Assembly (NCBI GenBank): GCA_001872995.1
Contig: MNXO01000162.1
Span: 1-13,881 of the forward strand
Direction of reading: 5' to 3'
Length of the DNA: 13,881 bases
Source of the DNA: Bacteroidetes bacterium CG2_30_32_10
Lineage (GTDB): Bacteria; Bacteroidota; Bacteroidia; Bacteroidales; CG2-30-32-10
Each line of letters begins with the position of its first letter. Position 1 is the stretch's first letter. The notes below the pieces were generated by a model. That model did no database searches. It had not been told where the DNA came from and worked only from the letters and a program-made list of their open reading frames with translations. Position numbers and translations under genes: made by a program. Shown piece by piece: positions 6,853-13,881 of this stretch.

Positions 6853-7982
6853 TTATTTTGCTTATGAATAATATTTGATAGGTGAAAAATTGGGTTAAAA
6901 ATAACAAAAAACAGTTCTACAAAAAGCGAAATTACGAATATTTTTTTTTCATTTAATTTATTTATACATTTTTTTATAATAAATGTTCTCGATAATACTT
7001 TGAGAAACAATAAACCTAAAACAATTTCCACTTTAAATGATAACGCTAAAAGAATAATTAATATGGTATAAAAAGCAAATTGACTTAAAGGCATTAATAT
7101 AAGTAAAAATTGATGTTTAAATTTATAATATTTACCAGTAGTGTAATGTCTTTTCTTTTGAAAAAACCATTGTTTAAATGAAGTTTTGGGCAAAGAAACT
7201 GTATGACTATTGGTATCTATTTGAATAGCTGTGTTTTTTTTATCAGCACATTGATTGATAAATAAATCATCATCTCCTGATTGAATTTTATAATGAGAAG
7301 CAAACCCTTTATTTTTAAAAAAAAGCGATTTGGTATAAGCAAGATTTCTACCAACTCCCATATATGGCAATTTTATTAATGCAAATGAGAGATAATAAAT
7401 GGCAGTCATCAAAGCATCAAAACGAATCAGTTGATTTAATAAACCTTTCCGTTTTTCATAGTTTCCATATCCCAATACAATTTCAGTATTTGAGGTTAAG
7501 GGTTGCTGCATCAATCGCAACCACTGATTACTACTTGGATAACAATCGGCATCGGTCAATAAAATTGTATCGTATTTTGCAGATTTTATACCAAGTGCTA
7601 AAGCAAATTTTTTCCCTTTGAAAAAATTGATATCATTGTTTTTTTTTATTATCGTAAGATAAGGATACTTTATTGATAAGTCTTTTAAGAAATAATATGT
7701 TTCGTCTTCCGAATCATCATCTACAACCAATACTTCAAACTCAGGATAATCTTGTTCGAGAATGAGAGGTATATATTTTTTTAAATTTACAGATTCGTTT
7801 CGGGCACAAATAATAATTGAAACGGGTAAAAGCTTGGTATTTGGAGTTTTTACGTTTTTATAAAAGGCAAGCTTACCAAAAATAAACCAATAATAAATTA
7901 ATTGAATAAAAACACTTACAACATAGGTAACAAGTAAAATATACAACACCGTTTGTTCAGAAAATTCGGGGGAATATGACAT
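6840..7982 (-). CDS. Membrane-bound family 2 glycosyltransferase
   Basis: A processive-type GT2 glycosyltransferase of 380 residues. One N-terminal transmembrane helix lies at about 12-35. The catalytic GT-A domain follows: VSIIICARNES at 54-64, VLVVDDDSEDET at 84-95, metal-binding DAD at 144-146 (LLTDADCYP), acceptor acidic motif SGDDDLFI at 235-242, and QKKRH at 275-279 in the place of the QxxRW motif. Further hydrophobic stretches at about 291-315, 318-336 and 348-369 make a C-terminal membrane bundle. The enzyme would transfer sugars from nucleotide sugars at the cytoplasmic membrane, for an envelope polysaccharide or glycolipid. Donor and acceptor cannot be told. It is the first gene of the minus-strand unit and overlaps the sigma gene by 13 bases. 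Its ATG at 7982 is about 43 bases from the predicted transcription start. Confidence 0.85.
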   Translation of the reverse strand: MSYSPEFSEQTVLYILLVTYVVSVFIQLIYYWFIFGKLAFYKNVKTPNTKLLPVSIIICARNESVNLKKYIPLILEQDYPEFEVLVVDDDSEDETYYFLKDLSIKYPYLTIIKKNNDINFFKGKKFALALGIKSAKYDTILLTDADCYPSSNQWLRLMQQPLTSNTEIVLGYGNYEKRKGLLNQLIRFDALMTAIYYLSFALIKLPYMGVGRNLAYTKSLFFKNKGFASHYKIQSGDDDLFINQCADKKNTAIQIDTNSHTVSLPKTSFKQWFFQKKRHYTTGKYYKFKHQFLLILMPLSQFAFYTILIILLALSFKVEIVLGLLFLKVLSRTFIIKKCINKLNEKKIFVISLFVELFFVIFNPIFHLSNIIHKQNKWKK

Positions 7983-8031
7983 ATAATAAAAAGAAAAATC
8001 AAATATAATTAGGGCGTAATTTTAACAGGTG

Positions 8032-8060
8032 CAAAAGTAAATAAAAAATTCATCCTTCAA
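8032..8060 (-). promoter_or_regulatory. Bacteroidota-type promoter for the glycosyltransferase-sigma(-trmD) unit
   Basis: On the minus strand a TTG (8060-8058), 18 bases, then TACTTTTG (8039-8032) and a C. This is an exact TAnnTTTG -7 element with correct spacing, the best promoter match in the window. The expected start is near 8025. Confidence 0.65.
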
Positions 8061-8115
8061 TTGAAAACGCAAAAGAAAGGGAAATAAGTTTTTTTCTATT
8101 TATATCAATATAAAC

Positions 8116-8147
8116 TTTGTGAAAACAATTTATTTAGTATAATTTTA
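8116..8147 (+). promoter_or_regulatory. Bacteroidota-type promoter for rel
   Basis: TTTG (8116-8119), a 20-base spacer and TAATTTTA (8140-8147) followed by CG. The -7 element has a final A for G, the same variant (TTTTACG) as in front of the ECF sigma gene. Transcription is expected near 8154, only about 6 bases before the first ATG (8160) and about 15 before the second in-frame ATG (8169). Confidence 0.55.
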
Positions 8148-8159
8148 CGCTATTCAAAA

Positions 8160-10403
8160 ATGTTGATTATGGTAGAAGTTGATGCAGAAAAAGAAAAAAA
8201 AGAAATTTTACTAAAGTATAAGAGTTTATTAAGGGTTAGCCGTGCTGAATATAGCAAGGAAGATAAAAAAATGATACGCAAGGCATTTGATATGGCTCTT
8301 GAGGCGCATAAAGATACGCGACGTAAAAGTGGAGAACCTTATATTTATCATCCAATTGCAGTAGCAAATATAGCAAGTAAAGAAATTGGGTTGGGAGCTA
8401 CCTCTGTTATATGTGCTTTATTGCATGATGTAGTAGAGGATACTGATTATACCCTTACTGATATTTCAAATATGTTTGGCGAAAAAATAGCCAAAATTAT
8501 TGATGGACTTACTAAGATTTCAGGAATTTTTGATCAAACAATCTCTATTCAAGCAGAAAATTTTAGAAAAATGTTGCTAACCCTTTCAGATGATGTAAGG
8601 GTAATACTAATAAAGCTTGCCGACAGACTTCACAATATGCGTACTTTAGGGTCTATGCCTAAAGAAAAGCAATTGGAAATTGCATCCGAAACAATATACC
8701 TCTATGCTCCACTTGCACATCGTTTGGGACTTTATGCCATTAAGAGTGAGCTAGAAGACCTTGCAATGAAATATACAGAACCTGAGATTTATAATAATAT
8801 TTCTCAAAAATTAAGAGACAGCGAAACAGAAAGAGCTGCTTTTATTACTCGTTTTATATATCCTATACGCAAAACCATTAATGAACAAGATATAAAATAT
8901 ACAATACTTGCCCGAACGAAGTCTATACGCTCTATTTGGGATAAAATGAAGAAAAAGGAAATTCCTTTTGAAGAAGTATTTGATCTTTTTGCTATTCGCA
9001 TCGTTATTGATGTTCCAAACGAAACCGAAAAAGCGGATTGCTGGCGTGTATATTCAATAGTTACTGATATATATCGACCAAACCCTGACAGATTGAGAGA
9101 TTGGATTTCAACTCCTAAAGGAAATGGTTATGAATCTCTTCATACCACGGTTATGAGTAATGCGGGAAAATGGGTTGAGGTTCAGATACGCTCTAAGCGA
9201 ATGGATGAAATAGCAGAAAAAGGGTATGCTGCTCATTGGAAATATAAAGATGCCAATTCAAGCGATAGTGGACTGGATGAATGGCTGAAAAAAATAAGAG
9301 AAATGCTTCAGAATATGGATTCTAATGCTTTAGATTTCTTAGATGACTTTAAATTAAACCTTTTTTCAGAAGAAGTATTTGTATTTACCCCCAAAGGGGA
9401 ATTGAAAAACATGCCAATTGGCTCAACTGCTCTTGATTTTGCTTACAACATTCACTCACAGGTTGGAAACAATTGTATAGGTGCAAAAGTTAATTTAAAA
9501 TTAGTACCCCTTAGTCATAAACTGAAAAGCGGAGACCAAATAGAAATTATAACCTCTAGCAAGCAATTTCCAAGAGAAGATTGGCTCGGTTATGTGATTA
9601 CTGCCAGAGCCAAAGACAGAATAAAAAACGCCCTTAAAGAAGATAAGAAAAAAATTGCAGATGAAGGGAAACTTATATTAGAAAGAAAATTTAAACAAGT
9701 AAAACTTGATTTTAACAACATTACTATCAATAAATTAATGGCTTTTCATAAAATTAGCAATACACTTGATTTATATTATGAAGTTGCTAATGGAAAGATT
9801 GGGATTAAAGAAATTAAAGCTTTTACTCAAGAAAATGAAAAGGGGAAATGGCTACGTTACCTAACTAGACGTTTTATTACCACAAAGGCACCTAAGGAAA
9901 AACCAGAAAGTATTATTAAACAAGAACAGGAGGAAATAAACAAAAAAGAAACCTTGGTTATTGGGGAAAACATGGACAATCTGGATTATACTCTTTCTAC
10001 ATGTTGTAATCCCATTTCGGGAGATGATGTATTTGGCTTTGTAACCATCAATGAAGGAATAAAAATTCATCGTATTAATTGCCCAAATGCTGTTCAGCTT
10101 AGGTCTAAGTATGCATATCGGATTATTAAAGCAAAATGGACTGATAAAGAATCAATTGCTTTTTTGGCAGGCATTCAAATTAAGGGAATTGATGAATTGG
10201 GGATTATAAACAACATTACACGCCTAATTTCAGACGAGCTAAATCTTAACATCCGTTCTATAAAAGTAGAAACCAATGATGGCACTTTTGAAGGAGACCT
10301 TAAAATATACATAAAAGACACCAATCGTTTGAATCAGTTGATTAACAATATAAAGAAAATTAAAGGAGTGCAGAAAGTTCAGCGAATAAATGGAAATGCT
10401 TAA
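8160..10403 (+). CDS. Bifunctional (p)ppGpp synthetase/hydrolase (Rel/SpoT type)
   Basis: Long RelA/SpoT homologue, 747 residues, that makes and degrades the alarmone (p)ppGpp in the cytoplasm and sets the stringent response. The hydrolase HD domain is intact: H64 (IYHPIAVA), H89-D90 with E93-D94 (LLHDVVEDT) and D155 (LADRLHNMR). The synthetase domain at about 240-365 keeps D275 (FDLFAIR), the NGYESLHTTV segment at 322-331 and the catalytic Glu in WVEVQIR (E340). The TGS domain spans about 404-465, a conserved-cysteine domain has C615-C616 and C641, and an ACT domain fills about 667-745. Both activities should therefore be present, as expected for a Rel or SpoT and unlike E. coli RelA with its dead HD domain. 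The symbol is left open because rel, relA and spoT are all used. ATG 8169 is a credible alternative to 8160 given the promoter position. The gene is convergent with the next one at 8 bases, leaving no room for a separate terminator. Confidence 0.96.
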   Translation: MLIMVEVDAEKEKKEILLKYKSLLRVSRAEYSKEDKKMIRKAFDMALEAHKDTRRKSGEPYIYHPIAVANIASKEIGLGATSVICALLHDVVEDTDYTLTDISNMFGEKIAKIIDGLTKISGIFDQTISIQAENFRKMLLTLSDDVRVILIKLADRLHNMRTLGSMPKEKQLEIASETIYLYAPLAHRLGLYAIKSELEDLAMKYTEPEIYNNISQKLRDSETERAAFITRFIYPIRKTINEQDIKYTILARTKSIRSIWDKMKKKEIPFEEVFDLFAIRIVIDVPNETEKADCWRVYSIVTDIYRPNPDRLRDWISTPKGNGYESLHTTVMSNAGKWVEVQIRSKRMDEIAEKGYAAHWKYKDANSSDSGLDEWLKKIREMLQNMDSNALDFLDDFKLNLFSEEVFVFTPKGELKNMPIGSTALDFAYNIHSQVGNNCIGAKVNLKLVPLSHKLKSGDQIEIITSSKQFPREDWLGYVITARAKDRIKNALKEDKKKIADEGKLILERKFKQVKLDFNNITINKLMAFHKISNTLDLYYEVANGKIGIKEIKAFTQENEKGKWLRYLTRRFITTKAPKEKPESIIKQEQEEINKKETLVIGENMDNLDYTLSTCCNPISGDDVFGFVTINEGIKIHRINCPNAVQLRSKYAYRIIKAKWTDKESIAFLAGIQIKGIDELGIINNITRLISDELNLNIRSIKVETNDGTFEGDLKIYIKDTNRLNQLINNIKKIKGVQKVQRINGNA

Positions 10404-10411
10404 TTTATGTT

Positions 10412-10885
10412 TTATCTTTGAAAAGTATACTCTCCTTTATCATCCATATCGGCACCCCAACTCACAGAGTTTAGTTCTCCGTTTTCAAAATAAAAATCAA
10501 TCACTGCATCTTGATAGGATAATCGGGTTTCACCCCATATTTCCTCTTCTGTTTCAGGGTTTTGGAAGCCATTGGAAGCCATTAGTGCAATAATGTCTTT
10601 TTTATTTAATTCAAATATTTTCTTTCCAAATAAAATGACGTTGTGGTTATCAATATCAGCACAAGTAAATACAGGATTATCGTCACCTTCAAAGAACAGC
10701 GAATAACCTTTCTCCCAATAATTACATACCACCGTATTTACGCTGTCGCCATCATTATCTAAATTAGTGGTTTCATCGGGTGTACCAATTATATTTAAGG
10801 ATTTTTCGATGATCATTCCAAATTTAAGGATATCGGTTCCTACTTTTGGTAGTATTTCGGTGATAGTATGTTCTAACGTATTCAT
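10412..10885 (-). CDS. Uncharacterised cytoplasmic 157-residue protein
   Basis: I do not recognise the family with certainty. The protein has no signal peptide or membrane helix, is acidic and looks soluble alpha/beta. Its first third (KVGTDILKFGMIIEKSLNIIGTPDET) resembles the pattern 'G..I.fGM...V...lG.PDE' at the start of many small bacterial proteins of unknown role, some of them near polymorphic-toxin immunity genes. The later part alternates strands and acidic turns (YSLFFEGDDNPVF, DAVIDFYFENGELNSVSWG). A minus-strand TAATTTTA lies at 10906-10899, 13 bases before the ATG, but no -33 element at usual spacing accompanies it (nearest TTG is 25 bases away). The gene ends 8 bases from the rel stop and reads toward it. 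The intact frame and ordinary composition support a real gene. Confidence 0.7.
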   Translation of the reverse strand: MNTLEHTITEILPKVGTDILKFGMIIEKSLNIIGTPDETTNLDNDGDSVNTVVCNYWEKGYSLFFEGDDNPVFTCADIDNHNVILFGKKIFELNKKDIIALMASNGFQNPETEEEIWGETRLSYQDAVIDFYFENGELNSVSWGADMDDKGEYTFQR

Positions 10886-10960
10886 ATTCTTTATTGGGTA
10901 AAATTATTAAGAGATTTATTAGAAAAGGTTTCAAAAAATAATCTGAATTTCTTTTGAAAA

Positions 10961-11015
10961 TATTTTATCAAACATAAGCATTTTAATTTTAAAAAGCAAG
11001 CAGTTTGATAAAATA
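10961..11015. repeat. 13-bp perfect inverted repeat with a nested AT-rich hairpin
   Basis: TATTTTATCAAAC (10961-10973) and GTTTGATAAAATA (11003-11015) are exact reverse complements separated by 29 bases. Inside the spacer GCATTTTAA (10978-10986) can pair with TTAAAAAGC (10989-10997) apart from one A-A mismatch. The whole forms a potential cruciform or stepped hairpin about 76-130 bases upstream of the small minus-strand gene and about 115 bases beyond the end of groEL. It is not followed by a T-run, so it does not look like a terminator; an operator or a structured leader is more likely. Confidence 0.6.
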
Positions 11016-11078
11016 AATTATTTAATAATTAGGAAATTAAGAATTTATCAAGCATTCTCTTAGTTGTATATTTATCAA
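10964..11078. repeat. Four copies of TTTATCAA in 115 bases
   Basis: TTTATCAA occurs directly at 10964-10971, 11044-11051 and 11071-11078 and inverted at 11005-11012. The first and inverted copies are part of the large inverted repeat, and the last touches the base of the groEL terminator. The first and second copies share a further GCATT a few bases on. The density is above what even this AT-rich composition would suggest, so these may be binding half-sites, but the factor is unknown. Confidence 0.45.
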
Positions 11079-11112
11079 TATAAAAAAACCTGCATTAGCA
11101 GGTTTTTTTATA
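11079..11112. terminator. Perfect intrinsic terminator of groESL
   Basis: A perfect 15-bp hairpin spans 11079-11112: the arm TATAAAAAAACCTGC, loop ATTA and its exact complement. The core CCTGC/GCAGG gives stability, and read in the groEL direction it ends in a run of seven Us. It starts 17 bases after the groEL stop. Because A7 and T7 flank both sides it could stop transcription in either direction. Confidence 0.93.
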
Positions 11113-11129
11113 AATAATATAGGGGAATT

Positions 11130-12770
11130 TTACATCATTCCGCCCATACCACCCATACCGCCCATTCCTGGGTTCATAGGAGCAGCATTTTCTTCTTTTT
11201 CATCTGCTAAAACGCATTCAGTTGTTAGTAACATACCAGCTATTGAGGCAGCATTTTCGAGAGCAACGCGAGTTACTTTAGTAGGGTCGATAACACCCGA
11301 TTTATAAAGGTTTTCGTAAACTTCAGAACGAGCATTGAAACCATAATCATCTTTACCTTCTTTTACTTTTTGAACAACTATAGAGCCTTCAACACCTGCA
11401 TTTTCAGCAATCTGACGCATAGGTTCTTCCAAAGCTCTTCTTATAATTGCAATACCAGTATTTTCGTCTTCATTATCGCCTTTTAATTTATCTAAAGCAG
11501 GAATACAACGAATGTAAGCAACACCACCGCCAGGTACAATACCTTCTTCAATAGCTGCACGCGTAGCATGTAATGCGTCATCGAAACGGTCTTTCTTTTC
11601 TTTCATTTCGAGTTCACTAATTGCACCAACATAGATAACAGCAACACCACCAGCTAATTTAGCTAAGCGTTCTTGGAGTTTTTCTTTATCATAATCAGAA
11701 GTAGTTTTTTCAATTTGCTTTTTAAGTTGACTTATTCTTGATTGAATGATTTCTTTGGTGCCTTTACCACTAACTATAGTTGTGTTTTCTTTATCAATAG
11801 TGATTTTTTCAGCTTGTCCAAGTGAAGAAAGTTCAGCATCTTCTAATTTTAAACCTTTTTCTTCTGAAATTACTGTTCCACCTGTTAATATTGCAATATC
11901 TTCAAGCATTTCTTTTCTTCTGTCACCAAATCCTGGAGCTTTTACAGCTGCAATCTTTAATGAACCTCTTAACTTATTAACAACCAAAGTTGCTAAAGCT
12001 TCGCCTTCCACTTCTTCAGAAATGATTAACAATGGACGACTAGATTGTACTGCTTTCTCTAATATTGGAAGAAATTCCTTCATATTAGATATTTTCTTGT
12101 CGTAAAGGAGAATATAAGGGTTTTCGTAAACAACTTCCATTTTTTCTGGGTCGGTTACAAAATAAGGAGAGATGAAACCTCTATCGAATTGCATACCTTC
12201 AACTACTTTAACAGAAGTTTCAGTTCCTTTTGCTTCTTCAATAGTGATAACGCCTTCTTTTTTAACTTTTTGCATTGCTTCTGCAATAAATTTACCAATT
12301 GTAGAATCGTTGTTTGCAGAAATAGAAGCCACTTGTTCGATTTTTTCGGAAGTATCTCCTACTTCTTTAGATTGGGCTTTTAATTGAGCTTTAACAGCAT
12401 TCACTGCTTTATCAATTCCTTTTTTCAAATCCATAGGATTTGCGCCAGCAGTAACATTTTTTAAACCTGTAGTAATGATAGATTGTGCTAAAACTGTTGC
12501 AGTAGTAGTACCATCACCAGCAACATCAGAGGTTTTAGAAGCTACTTCTTTAACCATTTGAGCACCCATGTTTTCAATAGGGTCTTTTAATTCTATTTCT
12601 TTGGCAACAGAAACACCATCTTTAGTGATATGAGGTGAACCGTATTTTTTATCAATAATTACATTACGTCCTTGAGGACCTAAGGTAACTTTTACTGCAT
12701 TTGACAAAGCATCAACGCCTCTTTTTAGACCGTCTCGAGCTTCAACATTGAAAATAATAGTTTTTGACAT
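11130..12770 (-). CDS. groEL: 60 kDa chaperonin GroEL
   Basis: ATP-driven protein-folding chamber subunit, 546 residues, full length, forming double heptameric rings capped by GroES. Visible landmarks are GPQGRNV at 31-37, the nucleotide-binding GDGTTTAT at 85-92, RFDDALHATRAA with the hydrolytic aspartate at about residue 400, PGGGVAYIR after it, and the C-terminal GGM tail (GGMGGMGGMM). No key residue is missing. It lies 37 bases after groES in the same operon. No CIRCE element (TTAGCACTC/GAGTGCTAA) is present before either gene, so HrcA control of the classical kind is not indicated. A strong terminator follows the stop. Confidence 0.99.
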   Translation of the reverse strand: MSKTIIFNVEARDGLKRGVDALSNAVKVTLGPQGRNVIIDKKYGSPHITKDGVSVAKEIELKDPIENMGAQMVKEVASKTSDVAGDGTTTATVLAQSIITTGLKNVTAGANPMDLKKGIDKAVNAVKAQLKAQSKEVGDTSEKIEQVASISANNDSTIGKFIAEAMQKVKKEGVITIEEAKGTETSVKVVEGMQFDRGFISPYFVTDPEKMEVVYENPYILLYDKKISNMKEFLPILEKAVQSSRPLLIISEEVEGEALATLVVNKLRGSLKIAAVKAPGFGDRRKEMLEDIAILTGGTVISEEKGLKLEDAELSSLGQAEKITIDKENTTIVSGKGTKEIIQSRISQLKKQIEKTTSDYDKEKLQERLAKLAGGVAVIYVGAISELEMKEKKDRFDDALHATRAAIEEGIVPGGGVAYIRCIPALDKLKGDNEDENTGIAIIRRALEEPMRQIAENAGVEGSIVVQKVKEGKDDYGFNARSEVYENLYKSGVIDPTKVTRVALENAASIAGMLLTTECVLADEKEENAAPMNPGMGGMGGMGGMM

Positions 12771-12807
12771 ATTGTATATTTTTAAGTTTTAAAATAAATT
12801 AATGTGA

Positions 12808-13086
12808 TTAAATAATTGCGTAAATGTCGGACTCACGCATAATCAAATATTCTTTTCCTTCAACGGTAATCTCAGTTCCAGCATATTTACCATATAAAAT
12901 ACTATCACCTACTTTAACAGTAATAGGTTCGTCTTTTTTACCAGTACCAATGGCTACAACTTTTCCTTTTTGTGGTTTTTCTTTTGCTGTGTCAGGTATA
13001 ATAATGCCTCCCGAAGTTTTTTGTTCTGCAGCAGCTGCTTCAACCAGCACTCTGTCTGCCAATGGTTTGATGTTTAAATTTGCCAT
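12808..13086 (-). CDS. groES: 10 kDa co-chaperonin GroES
   Basis: Lid of the GroEL folding chamber, forming heptameric rings. Its 92 residues start NIKPLADRVLVE, carry the mobile loop EQKTSGGIIIPDT (about 21-33) that binds GroEL and end YLIMRESDIYAII, all typical. It is the first gene of the groESL operon. The 213-base gap upstream has no promoter matching both consensus elements; the nearest candidate on the minus strand is TCTATTTG (13119-13112), one base from TAnnTTTG, with no TTG at the right distance. Confidence 0.98.
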   Translation of the reverse strand: MANLNIKPLADRVLVEAAAAEQKTSGGIIIPDTAKEKPQKGKVVAIGTGKKDEPITVKVGDSILYGKYAGTEITVEGKEYLIMRESDIYAII

Positions 13087-13223
13087 GTTTTTAATTATTT
13101 TTATTGTTTAACAAATAGATTAAAATTTTATATAATCCGTTTCTTGTCATATTTTGTGCCAAACCAATTTTTGTTCGCCTTTTGCGACAAATTAGCATTA
13201 TTAATAATAGGAGGGTAAAATAT

Positions 13224-13241
13224 TTGGCAAAAATATGCCAA
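13224..13241. promoter_or_regulatory. Palindrome TTGGCA-N6-TGCCAA between the NlpC/P60 gene and groES
   Basis: TTGGCA (13224-13229) and TGCCAA (13236-13241) form a dyad with a 6-base A/T centre. A further TGCCAA half-site lies at 13157-13162. A second, wider dyad GACAAATT (13186-13193) / AATTTGTC (13240-13247) overlaps it. The site lies 138 bases before groES and 59 bases after the NlpC/P60 stop. It could be an operator for groESL. As a terminator of the peptidase gene it would be weak, since the stem is 6 bp and the tail is ATATTTT. Confidence 0.4.
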
Positions 13242-13299
13242 TTTGTCACAATAGATTTTAAACAATTTAATTTTCAAAGATTGAAATCAAATGGTATTC

Positions 13300-13881
13300 T
13301 TAGATCATTCTTTTTATTAGTCGTAACTTATGGGTGTATCGCTGTTCTAATTCATTATAAATACCCTCGTGGTCAATGCTATCGATTTTAACACAGCCTG
13401 AAGCGTGAATAATTTGATTTTTTTCAAGCAGAATGCCTGTATGAATGATGTTCCCTTTATTGTTATCAAAAAAAACCAAATCACCTGCAAGTGCTTCTGA
13501 AATAAAATCAATGGTTTTGCCTTGTTCAGATTGTTGGTGTGCATCTCTACAAAGCTTGATGCCGCACAATTTAAATACTATTTGTGTAAAACCAGAACAA
13601 TCGATACCAAAAGGAGTTTTGCCGCCCCATAAATAAGGCGAATTCAAATATTTTAAAGCTGTTTCAATAAGAGATGGCTTAGTTTCAGTTGTTTGATTAT
13701 TTATTAAATAATGCTGACCACCTGCAATGAATGAATTGTTTTTCTGAAATGGGATTGAGCTACCCATTAGGGCAATAACCTCTGTATTATCCGTTTTTTT
13801 TGTAATTGGAAACGTTAAAACTCTAATTTTAAACGAAGGAGCTGTTGATAGTTGAATATATTCCTCGTCTGATAGTTCTGT
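13300..13881 (-). CDS. NlpC/P60 (C40) cell-wall endopeptidase, C-terminal part (5' end outside window)
   Basis: The frame is open to the right edge, so the ATG at 13767 is internal and 193 C-terminal residues are visible. They comprise the end of an SH3-like region and a complete NlpC/P60 catalytic domain. The catalytic triad is readable: Cys in GIDCSGFTQ, His in IIHTGILL and a second His in IIHASG. YLWGGKTPFGIDCSG and THKLRLIKR match the C40 peptidases common in Bacteroidota, which have N-terminal SH3b domains and cut the gamma-D-Glu-diamino acid bond in peptidoglycan stem peptides or imported muropeptides. The start of the protein, including any signal peptide, is not seen. It is upstream of groES on the same strand, 213 bases away, and probably a separate transcript. 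Confidence 0.92.
   Translation of the reverse strand, partial: TELSDEEYIQLSTAPSFKIRVLTFPITKKTDNTEVIALMGSSIPFQKNNSFIAGGQHYLINNQTTETKPSLIETALKYLNSPYLWGGKTPFGIDCSGFTQIVFKLCGIKLCRDAHQQSEQGKTIDFISEALAGDLVFFDNNKGNIIHTGILLEKNQIIHASGCVKIDSIDHEGIYNELEQRYTHKLRLIKRMI

Noticed and set aside
10899..10906. TAATTTTA on the minus strand as a full promoter for the 157-residue gene
   Set aside because: The nearest TTG is 25 bases away, longer than the usual 17-23, so only the -7-like half can be supported.
11746..12387. Plus-strand open frames across groEL
   Set aside because: They are antisense shadows of a highly conserved gene; composition mirrors GroEL codons and no promoter or start signal is present.
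12824..13111. 95-codon plus-strand frame over groES
   Set aside because: It is exactly antisense to GroES and has no recognisable product.
13152..13170. Sigma-54 promoter for groES (TTGGCAC on the minus strand)
   Set aside because: The -12 half (TTGC) is missing at the required spacing.
13182..13391. Plus-strand frame with a GGAGGG nearby (13210-13215) as a small gene
   Set aside because: The GGAGGG lies inside the frame, 28 bases after its ATG, and the next ATG after it (13235) is 19 bases away and encodes 8 codons. The longer frame runs antisense into the peptidase gene.
13300..13767. ATG at 13767 as the start of the NlpC/P60 protein
   Set aside because: The same frame is open for another 38 codons to the right edge, with SH3-like sequence, so it is an internal methionine.
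1..13881. tRNA, rRNA, CRISPR arrays, insertion sequences, attachment sites
   Set aside because: No cloverleaf, no regularly spaced repeats, no transposase or integrase and no terminal inverted repeats were seen on either strand.

Overview
This AT-rich window (roughly two thirds A+T or more by eye) looks like chromosomal DNA of a member of the Bacteroidota. The evidence is: promoters of the type TTG / TAnnTTTG instead of TTGACA/TATAAT; no convincing Shine-Dalgarno sequences in front of most genes; two ECF-type sigma factors, one with the Bacteroidota-style membrane partner and Spy-like 'sensor'; a GroEL ending in a GGM tail; and an NlpC/P60 protein of the type common in that phylum. No genus can be named from the sequence.

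Layout. 1-666 (+) is the 3' end of a gene that enters from the left, most like the C-terminus of a type III Mod-like adenine DNA methyltransferase. 776-1819 (+) is an AmrS-type radical SAM enzyme without its usual Memo/AMMECR1 partners. 1862-3640 (-) is a two-gene unit: a secreted XAC2610-like protein followed by a solitary D12-class adenine methyltransferase. 3802-5402 (+) is an ECF sigma factor, a single-pass membrane protein that is probably its regulator, and a Spy/CpxP-like periplasmic protein, closed by a strong hairpin terminator. 5484-7982 (-) is a membrane glycosyltransferase overlapping a second ECF sigma factor, followed by trmD. 8160-10403 (+) is a full-length bifunctional Rel (p)ppGpp synthetase/hydrolase, convergent with a small unknown gene (10412-10885, -). 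11130-13086 (-) is groES-groEL with a perfect terminator. 13300-13881 (-) is the C-terminal part of a secreted-type NlpC/P60 endopeptidase that leaves the window on the right.

How the genes relate. Most of the window is housekeeping and stress physiology: chaperonin, stringent response, tRNA m1G37 modification, envelope stress sigma system and wall hydrolase. The left 3 kb is more accessory, with two unrelated adenine methyltransferases flanking amrS. Four promoters can be placed with both elements (minus strand near 3700, plus near 3760, minus near 8045, plus near 8130). They explain the two divergent gene pairs.

The least explained sequence is non-coding: a large inverted repeat with four TTTATCAA copies between groEL and the small unknown gene, and a TTGGCA/TGCCAA palindrome upstream of groES. 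I did not find a clearly new multi-gene system. The left-edge methyltransferase pair and the intergenic repeat cluster are the best leads.
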